Source: Diphasiastrum complanatum
Taxonomy: Eukaryota; Streptophyta; Lycopodiopsida; Lycopodiales; Lycopodiaceae
DNA length: 64,000 nt
Assembly: GCA_029204225.1 (NCBI GenBank)
Contig: CM055099.1
Span: 57,857,982-57,921,981, forward strand
Direction of reading: 5' to 3'
Shown here piece after piece: positions 56,096 to 64,000 of the stretch. Every line of letters begins with the position of its first letter. Position 1 is the stretch's first letter. Made by a program: the position numbers and the translations under genes. A model generated the notes under the pieces. The model ran no database searches. It worked only from the letters and a program-made list of their open reading frames with translations, and was not told the origin of the DNA.

Positions 56096-56364
56096 AGGTG
56101 ACAAAGACATGGTGCATTGAAAGAGAAGGCCATCTATTTGAAGGGGATGGATTTTGCAGTTGCGAAACTGTCGCGACAACCACGATCCTCTTGCGACTCG
56201 GATGGAGTTCAGATGCGATCGCTGGACACTGCCAGATGAATCACTTCTACAGTCCTCTTGAATGTAGTCAGGCACTGCTGATCTACGCTTATTAAATTAA
56301 TGCAGCATTCAACATAGTTTCAACCAAGGTGCGGAATTCAAATGAACTAGGAAAAACTCAGACA

Positions 56365-57110
56365 CACGATTAACAGCATCCCAAAGTCCTCTAGGATCTT
56401 CTGGGTGTATCTGGACTGGTGAAGGTGTAACTTACCTCCCTCGTAGTCCCATTCAATTTATAAGCCTAGGTAGCAACTGGCTTTTCCTAGATCCATTATC
56501 TCGAAATGTTTCAAAATGTCTGCCTTTACTTCAGCAATTAGCTGCTCACTCCTGCAAAGTATCAGAGTGTCGTCCACATATACAACCACTATGATGATCT
56601 GCCCATCTGTAGCTCTGACATATACATTAGAATCAGCCAACAGAGGCTTGAATCCTAATGATTTCAGGGCTTGATCTTTCTTCTTGTACCATTGTCGGGC
56701 TGATTGTTTAAGACCGTAGATGCTTCTATGCATTATGCATGCATAGTCAGGAAGTGAATTCGAGACATATCCTGGGGGTTGATCCATATAGACCTTTTCG
56801 TCTAGTTCGCCATGCAAAAAAGTTGTCTTCTCATCCACAATGTGGATCCTAAGGTCATAAGCTGCTGCATATGCAAATAACAGACGTAGGGACGAATGTT
56901 TGAAGACAGGAGAGAAGGTTTCAGAGTAGTCAATATCGTATCTCTGAGACACTATTGTGCTGCGGTGTGTAGGCTGCAGTCCTTCTGTGAATGATGCCAC
57001 GATCATTGCAGAAGTCAGTGAAGCGATTCGAGATGTATTCGCCACCGTTTGTGGCAGCTATGTATTTGAATTCCGTTGATGATAATGCAACTAAGGTCTG
57101 CTTCCGGCTG
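56365..57110 (-). pseudogene. Copia fragment of B subfamily: integrase tail joined to RT
   Basis: On the minus strand a short integrase piece (GGEYISNRFTDFCNDRGIIH, then a TAAYTPQHNSV segment) runs straight into RT. RT motifs are RYDIDYSETFSPVFKHSSLR, FLHGELDEKVYMDQPPGY, MHRSIYGLKQSARQWYKKK and VVYVDDTLILCRSEQ, on to YLGL and a stop near 56458. Similarity to B continues to about 56365 (LHQSRYTQKILEDFGML). The YVDD active site is intact, unlike in B. The connector and half of integrase are deleted at about 56945. Confidence 0.8.
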
Positions 57111-57259
57111 TTCCATGAGATTGGGCCTTGGTTGTATAAAAATACAAATCCAAAAGTTAATTTTCTGGTATCAACATCTCCTACCCAATTTGCATCTGTG
57201 TAGGCTTTAAGTATGTTGGCAATTTGGCTACCTCCGTAGCGGATGTTGAGAGTTTTCAT
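57100..57259 (-). pseudogene. Copia RNase H fragment of a second subfamily
   Basis: KAYTDANWVGDVDTRKLTFG, then NQGPISWNSRKQTLVALSST is RNase H with the catalytic D and a degraded second motif (STEFKY for STEAEY). It is fused in frame to the integrase piece of the other subfamily at about 57060-57070. Confidence 0.8.
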
Positions 57260-57295
57260 TGCTTGAATGTACTTCCTGACCTCTGTTAGCAGTTT

Positions 57296-57994
57296 CTAGT
57301 GAGTTAAGCCTAGATTTGATAGGAATTGGCTAAGTGTACTGATCAAATATGCAAGGTCTGGTCGCGTGCAAATCATTGCATACATCAGTGAGCTGATGAT
57401 GGATTGAAACGGGTAACGCTTCATTTCCTCCTTTTCTGTCTCAATTTGAGGAGACTGTTCCGTTGATAACTTTAGTCCAGGGTTGAGTGAAAAGTGACTT
57501 GGTTTGCAGTTGGCCATTCCATACTTTTTCAGCACATTGTTGAGATATTGTTGCTGACTGATGAAAATCAATCTACTAGGTCGATCTCGTTGGATTTGGA
57601 TTCCGAGACAATAGTGGGTTGGGTCATCTTGTATTCTTGGGCTAAAATGCATTTTGAATTCTTCATCAGATTCAAATTGTTACTGAATAAGAGTGTATTA
57701 TCTACATAGAGAGTGATGATGATGAGGTAATCTGATACAGACTTGAAGTAGACATTTGAGTCTGCCGAGTTTGGAATAAAACCAATCTGGATGGAGGCTG
57801 TCTGGACCTGTTCTACCTTCTGGGTTGAACCTCGGTCCTCTTATGTGGGTTAACTTGTTGAGGTTCTGACTCATTGTTTGAGTCGGAGTTGTTATTCCGT
57901 AGTTGAGAATCCCTGGATCGGAATTTGGTTGTTCGATCCTTGGGTCGGATTTATCAACAGCTTTTCCCTTGTGGTCGATGAACTGGTCTTCCAC
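57296..57994 (-). pseudogene. Copia connector and RT C-terminal half (second subfamily)
   Basis: From the right: a connector opening TSRDVIFVEDQF next to the LARD border, then a polar linker (PRIEQPNSDPGILNYG). After a frame shift near 57800, IGFIPNSADSNVYFKS and IITLYVDNTLLFSNN follow, the YVDD site having become YVDN. 57296-57652 is the RT connection (GIQIQRDRPSRLIFISQQQY, LMYAMICTRPDLAYLISTLS). The N-terminal half of RT is deleted. Confidence 0.78.
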
Positions 57995-58015
57995 AAAAAT
58001 GACATCTCTACTAGT

Positions 58016-58020
58016 GAATG
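58016..58020. repeat. Predicted left TSD of the LARD-like element
   Basis: GAATG before the LTR start; the partner lies right of the window. Confidence 0.4.
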
Positions 58021-58502
58021 TGTAAAGACCCTAAAAGATTGCCCCTAAGATGAGGATAGGAAAACACAATAAGAGAGAGTATGGAGCCAAACCGCCCAAC
58101 CAATCCTAGATCAACCAAACTTGGATCTAGCCCCCCAGCCATGCCATGTGAAGCAAGAGGAGAAGAGAGAAACTGGTAACCTAAACCCAATATGTCGACG
58201 GGAAAATCTCTACCTCATTATATAGAGAGTAGGGTCATGTGCATGAAACCATGCAATCCCCATGCAGGTCAACTATAATTAGATCATATCTCTTCATGCA
58301 GTCCTCCTACCTATATCTATTACACAGACATGAAATACTCCATATGTTTCAATTAGAGTGTCTGGGTCCTCTTAAGGTTATTAGTCACAAACTGGCCTTG
58401 ACATGGAATTAAATCATGGCGTGACCAACAATCTCAAATACCAGAGAGCCGGTCTACCATATTAGGACTATTCTAGGTCCTTAACCGAATATGGCCACAA
58501 CA
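58021..58502 (-). repeat. 3' LTR of the LARD-like element
   Basis: 482 bp; on the minus strand it starts TGTTGTGGCC and ends GGGTCTTTACA. It contains TCTATATAATG (TATA) near 58214-58226. Confidence 0.85.
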
Positions 58503-58517
58503 TTCTTCCCTCCTTAA
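58503..58517 (-). promoter_or_regulatory. Polypurine tract of the LARD-like element
   Basis: The minus strand reads TTAAGGAGGGAAGAA immediately before the LTR. Nearly identical to the tract before the LTR at 10827. Confidence 0.8.
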
Positions 58518-61500
58518 ACTGCTTCTATCCTTAGAAGCTCCTCAAAACAGGAAAGAATTACAAGAACAGTTCTTTTAACTTTCAATACTAACTGAGAAAA
58601 TCATTATTCTTAGTCTGACATTCATATCAAACAAGTACTCAAAGATAAACCTATTTCCAATCGTTAATCTTTGTTTTGGAGTACGACTCAAGTTTGAAAG
58701 GTACACTAAGCAATAAATTTTTCAACTAGGTTACACTCAACACAAGTTAGTAACATCACCTTCATGTAAAACACTTACATGAACCATTGAGTAAAATATT
58801 CCTTAACTTAGAAAATTAAAGTTAACGAAAAGTAATAATAATTACAGTTTGACATTATCCACAAACTCTGGCAAACAGTTAGCTAAAAAGTTTCCAAGTA
58901 CAACTATCCTTATAATCCAATTCTAAGATATGATAATTCATTTAACTAGAATCTTTAGGAGAATCATTAAGATATAGAATGCTTAAAACTCAACTATGAG
59001 TATCCCAGATATTCTTTTGAGTAAAAGGCTCCTGTTTCTAGCATCATATGCAAGAAATAATAGCAATCATTCATCTTAATAGATTTGTCTGTCCCCTATG
59101 ATATCTGGAGATCTAATCAAAAGAAAAAAAATTGTACTCAAGCCTCTACAGACCATAAACTATAGCAAAATAACATCCACTAGATAAATTAAATTCTCCA
59201 CAATAAAATACTTATCTTGTGAGAATTTCTGTGAGATCCATAGTTTCTCAATAATACTCAAGTAAAGATATTCAAAACACTAATTTGAATTTTTTTTACT
59301 CAATTAATAAATCAAGAATTAATCAGGACACTTAAGAATCATCACAATTTCTTATAATTCTCTAATAATAGTTAAATATTATGATCCGTCAATCATAAAT
59401 ATTTGGATTCGTATGATTCGTCAATCATAATTTTTCTAGAATCCAAAACCATACTTAATCATTTATAGGATAATGGAGTATATGTCCAACATAACTCAGG
59501 AAAAGTAAGAATCATTCCAAAATCTTTTTCAACAAGAAAATACTGGATTTTAGGAATACTCTCCAAACAGGATTCCTTAACTGAAGTGCGAGATTCAAGT
59601 TTCATAAACCACTAGTAGTTAAAGACAAAAGCATACCAAATGACAATGACAATCATCTTCAACTACAAAAAAATTTAGATTACAATCTAGAATCAAATCT
59701 AAATACCCAAAGTCCTGCTGAATATCAATTCAGATGTTATTCTCAGATTCATTATGATTTGCTATCCAATTGAGCTCTTTGGGATACAATCATTAATGAG
59801 CTGAGTCTATTTCCTAACTAAGGAATACTCTATCCCAAGAATACTGTATATCCAATGCACACAATTTTTAACTGATGAACCGAAATGATTCACTAATCAT
59901 GCGTCTTACAAGCAATATAATTAAAAAACCATCAGTTCCTGGTGAATCCACATCACGTTGATCGTTTTACCAATTACCTTCATCCTGGAGTAATCAACTA
60001 CTCAAGTTAATTGCCAATGATTTAGAAATCTCAAATGTCTAGGTGAAGAATTCAATTATACTAGTATAACACCACATTTAGATCCTTACCCAAATCATTT
60101 ATAAGTTAATCCGTAAATCTTCTATACAAAGATTTGTTAACTCTGCAAGTATCTATCAAAACAATACTTGATCATATGCTTATGTTCGTCGACTAGGTTA
60201 AGTGCACCAGATAACCTTAGTAACTAGGATTACACAGTAGATTCATACAAGATTAATCGTGCACATATGAGAATAATCTCATTGTGACCCAGTGAGAATA
60301 ATCCTCCAGAACCCACATACGTTACTCACATATCTCACTGAGATCTTGTAACTCAGCTACAAAATATTTTCTATTTCTCATGAGTAAATAACATATCCGG
60401 GAAATCTCTGAGATGAATAAAATTCAATCTCAACAGTTTTCCAATCCAACTTATCTCTAATTACATAATTTCATCCACTCAATCAACCCCTCTCTGATCT
60501 AGCTAGTACCAAACTAAGATTAGGTTGATCCAATACAGAATTCTCAGACTTGAATTCTGATCAAACTTACTTCTATTCCAACCAAAATGGAATTAGTAAC
60601 CTTCCACAATTCCTAGAGAATTCCTCCTATTCGAAAAGTTCCAATTAGGTATCTTACTCTGAATCTATCCAAAATTACTTTCAGACCAAATCTCATTTCT
60701 ATACCACAGTTGGTTCTCTTCCGAAAACCATGCAACCTATAGATTCTCAAATAGAATTTTATCTCACCACTTCACCTCTCCTTTTAAAGAAATTATAAGT
60801 TTCAATAAAAGTTAACTGAAAAGATGATATATGAAAATATCTAAATCCAAGAGAAGTCAGTAATAAGTGCTTCCACTAAAGGATTCACTCTATTACAAAC
60901 AGGACTTTTTTCTCAAATATTTTCAACCTGAGTGACAGTACAATCATTCCATTGAAACCTATTTATGCAATAGAGATATTCTAGATTTAAGAAATTGAAA
61001 CACTTTAATCTTAGAATTCCAAGTCCATTCCCACAAGTAGTAATTTATATGACATAACAGTCTTTCAAAATAATAACTTCATGCTGGAAAGAATTCATAC
61101 AAACTAGTCTGATGTCTTATATTCGAGAAATTACTAAGAAGTAAAGGATTAATTAAAAACATGAGAAATAGATTTGAGGGCCTCTGATTTTGTAAATGAT
61201 GAGATACCACAATGGGATCTAGATTAAACCTCAAAATTTTCCAAAATACCCCACATTTGATCGAATGGTTTTCTTTTTCCCATATCACGACTAGGTACTA
61301 AAAACACACCATTGATCATCAGATCTTTACAGTCCTAGAATTCCCTTTCCAAAATTATTGATGTCCCATACCATCAGCTTTTCCTTCCAGAAAACCCTTA
61401 AACGCCTTATCTGATATTCTAGAGATCCATTGATCATCTAGCTGTCCTATAATCCATATAAGATATTATCTCTTGCTCCCAACACTGAATTCCCATTATA

Positions 61501-63799
61501 ACGATTTTTCAATAAAAATTGACTGTTTTTTCTTTTCATTGACTGGTCCGGCATTACTCCATCAATGTTGACCTAAACTATCCAAACTTTGAATATGAAA
61601 CTACATGAATGGAAATCTTAGCAATAGGATTTTAGTAGTTCTTACTGTGTCTAATCAGATCTAACTGTTCGAATAAAGAGTACCACTACCACTCATTCTG
61701 TCTGGTTATTTCATATTGTTTGATGGTTTTTAATTTAAATTTGACGAGTATCTTGCACAAACCTTCACTTGACCCATTTCCAACGATCAATATCGATTAG
61801 AAATATATCGGACAAGTAACAGATTTCAACTTTAACCAAGTTTTTCAACGGAAAAGGAAAATTCAATTTTAACTTTCAACTTGGGAAAAACTTAGCTTCC
61901 AAAGTTTAGTCACCACCAAGCATAGTACCAAAAAAATTAAATTTGCTTTAACCGGGTACCGTTTCGGAAAGGTAACCCATGAGGAACGAATATCTTGTTG
62001 TCAATCCTAAAACTATGAACCGAATTCGTAGATGGCCTGTTAGAATATAAAATTTTTATTGTTACCTCCAATGGTTATGGCCTAGAGAATCGATAATTAT
62101 TCTCACCCATTGATCAACATATAAATTTTTCTTATGGTTATCCCAAACAAGATCTAATTATTTTTCATGTCGTATTGGAAAAGTAGCCAATGATGTTAAG
62201 GCCTATTACGAATCACAAGCTCCCCTCACATGCAAAACAATCCAAGGCTAATTTTAAACCCACAAAGGCTTACTTGGATAACATAAAAGGAAAACCCATG
62301 GAGAGTCTCTCAACTAAGCAAAAGCCCAGAAAACTTTTGAGGCAATCAACCCTCTTCCAATCTCAAACCCTAAAAAATTCAAAAGATGAAGAGTTGAAAA
62401 ACCCCTAACTGCCGCCACCCATTCTGGAGAGAAGGCCTCTCAGCAGCGGCCCTCATCGAGAGAACCCAAATGCACACTCCTTGCAGATTCACACGCCTTC
62501 CCCTATTGATTGATCGGCTGCCTATTGCGCTTCTGGCCCAGGCTCTCAACAAGTTACCTTGCCTACACGCTCTCATGGAAAACAGACAGAGGATACCCAA
62601 ATTACTCTGCTGAATATCAGAGTTTCAGAGGCACCCAGGTTCTAATATCGGAGAGCGCGAGTTTAATACCAATGAAGATCCAACCGAAGAGGAGTAGCAA
62701 ACAGTAGTTTCAGGCAACCAAATCTTATCAAATTCAGGTTTTCTGGGAGACATGTCTCAGCAATTGAGTTCTGTCTCTGAACAACTGACTGAGTAGCGAC
62801 ATTAATCAACACAACACAACTGTTTTCTATCTGCCACAAGAATCTAGCAGATCAACTACTGAGAAGTTGACTGTTGGGTATCAATTTGGTTTCTGAAGGC
62901 TTTAACCAATTAAGAGATCAAAAATGAATTTGGAACATGGTTACATGCATTTTGCCATGGGGGTTACTTCAATCACGATCCTACTCCAAGCTTTTTCCAT
63001 TTTGCAAAAATATCAGTTCCACAACAAAGACAACGCACCTCAAACGGAGGAAGGTTTTCCAGGGGTTTTTCTATTTGCAAGTCTCTTAATCCCAAACATT
63101 GATTATTCCTATGTTCACCTACAGAATAGTACAGATTATACTACAACTTCATGCAGTAAAAATCTCCAACTGGTAGGCTTGCATGAACATAAAAAATTGT
63201 GCTTGGTTGACCTTATATAACCCAGGAATTGGATTAAACTCCCCTTATTACAGCTTATCATCAGCAATCACAAAAAGGATAGAACACAACAATTTGCACA
63301 CTATGTTAATACGTAGCAGTTTTATGGAGGATTGATTTAGTGAAACTAATTTTCATGTCCTCTGCTTGCACACATCAAAATAACAACATGATGTCGACTT
63401 TCAAAGTCATCAACTATGAATCTGATCTATTATTAACAATAAAGACATTGCATGTTATAATCCTCACGTGTATGTGGCCCTTCTTAAAGCTGCTACTATG
63501 ATTGCTAAAAATTAGACAATCATGTAAAGAAAACCTTCTACATCCCTTGAAAGCTTTCTCAAGAAACCTGGATATCACTAATGAATTCACACAAATTCTC
63601 ACCACCTCATCAAAGTCAAGCAAGTAGAATAGCACTCTACCTATTTCGAAAAGTATGCTTCCTTATCTAGAATTTGTGAATCCAACTCCATAATTCCCTT
63701 GAGAAAATAGCACTCCATCCGGGATGTAAATCCAAGAGCCTCAAACTTCCAAATCGATGTAGGCTTGTCTCCATCTTATCCAAGATTGCATCTTAGTCG
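58518..63799 (-). other. Internal region of the LARD-like element, no coding domain
   Basis: 58518-62150 is AT-rich with frequent stops in all frames. 62190-62720 is more GC-rich and lies toward the 5' end of the element; a 72-codon and a 73-codon frame occur there on opposite strands. 62924-63220 has a 98-codon plus-strand frame without recognised similarity. Nothing resembles gag, protease, integrase or RT. Confidence 0.7.
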
Positions 63800-63813
63800 T
63801 GCTCTGATACCAA
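63800..63813 (-). promoter_or_regulatory. Primer-binding site (tRNA-iMet) of the LARD-like element
   Basis: The minus strand TTGGTATCAGAGCA starts just after the 5' LTR end (..CTTTACA). TGGTATCAGAGC is the same primer match as in family A. Confidence 0.88.
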
Positions 63814-64000
63814 TGTAAAGACCCTAAAGGATTGCCCCTAAGATGAGGATACGAGAACACAATAAGAGAGACTATGGAGCCAAACCGCCCAACGAATCCT
63901 AGATCAAACCTGGATCTAGCCCCCAAGCCATGCCATGTGAAGCAAGAGGAGAAGAGAGAAACTGGTAACCTAAACCCAATATGTCGACGGGAGAATCCCT
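63814..64000 (-). repeat. 5' LTR of the LARD-like element (partial)
   Basis: The first 187 bp on the plus strand match 58021-58211, including ATATGTCGACGGGA, before the window ends. Confidence 0.88.

Larger units (their letters stand above)
58021..64000 (-). mobile_element. Large non-coding LTR element (LARD-like), right end outside window
   Basis: Two direct LTR copies (58021-58502 and 63814 to beyond 64000) enclose 5311 bp with no retroviral domain on either strand. Orientation is minus: a tRNA-iMet primer site abuts the right LTR and a polypurine tract abuts the left one. Over the visible 187 bp the LTRs differ at roughly ten places including one small indel, so this insertion is older than element A. 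Lack of gag/pol with long internal sequence fits a LARD, which would depend on enzymes from a relative. Confidence 0.85.

Overview
This is a repeat-dominated stretch of a plant nuclear genome. The evidence is plant-type Ty1/copia and Ty3/gypsy retrotransposons primed by initiator-Met tRNA, long GA/CT microsatellites, AT-rich introns, and one intact pentatricopeptide-repeat (PPR) gene with an organelle-type N-terminus. The density and nesting of LTR elements fit a large-genome vascular plant such as a fern, lycophyte or gymnosperm. I cannot decide the lineage from the sequence alone.

Layout. 1-1717 is the 5' end of a young copia element (family A, minus strand) that continues beyond the left edge. 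2.6-12 kb is a graveyard of older copia pieces, including a head-to-head palindromic derivative at 6.1-7.8 kb. 14434-15116 is a solo LTR with a perfect target-site duplication (TSD). 15.5-16.0 kb holds a hAT-transposase-like remnant; 16-20.9 kb is mostly featureless. From 20.9 to 33.5 kb, the 5' end of copia C (minus) abuts a degenerate copia B (plus), and B's gag zinc knuckle is interrupted by an almost perfect, very recent copia A (23252-29682, minus) with 655-bp LTRs that look identical and the TSD ACAAG. 33.5-38.7 kb holds two internally deleted gypsy derivatives, a coiled-coil reading frame, a (CT)n tract and a ~29-bp tandem array. 38.7-44.6 kb is more copia wreckage, including a second inverted arrangement of the same accessory module seen at 6.4-7.1 kb. 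45.1-46.7 kb looks like a multi-exon gene remnant ending in a DNA-methyltransferase-like motif. 48.6-49.4 kb is a copia gag/protease remnant with a 206-bp tandem duplication, and 50.0-50.3 kb resembles a YrdC/Sua5-domain exon. 52491-54398 (minus) is the one convincing intact host gene, a PPR-SMR protein. Just upstream is a fold-back element rich in ATACCAG/CTGGTAT motifs. 56.4-58.0 kb is a chimeric copia mosaic (minus). From 58021 to the right edge is a large non-coding LTR element (LARD-like, minus), which sits inside copia connector sequence at its left border.

How the parts relate: apart from the PPR gene, the window records retrotransposition. It shows insertion into older elements, solo-LTR formation, internal deletions that join gag to integrase or RNase H to integrase, and palindromic derivatives best explained by template switching during reverse transcription. 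Family A is the only element that looks recently active; its polyprotein frame is broken by a single TGA.

Limits: all similarity calls are by eye from motifs and from comparing copies inside the window. No database search, alignment score or transcript evidence was available, and edges of degenerate elements are approximate.
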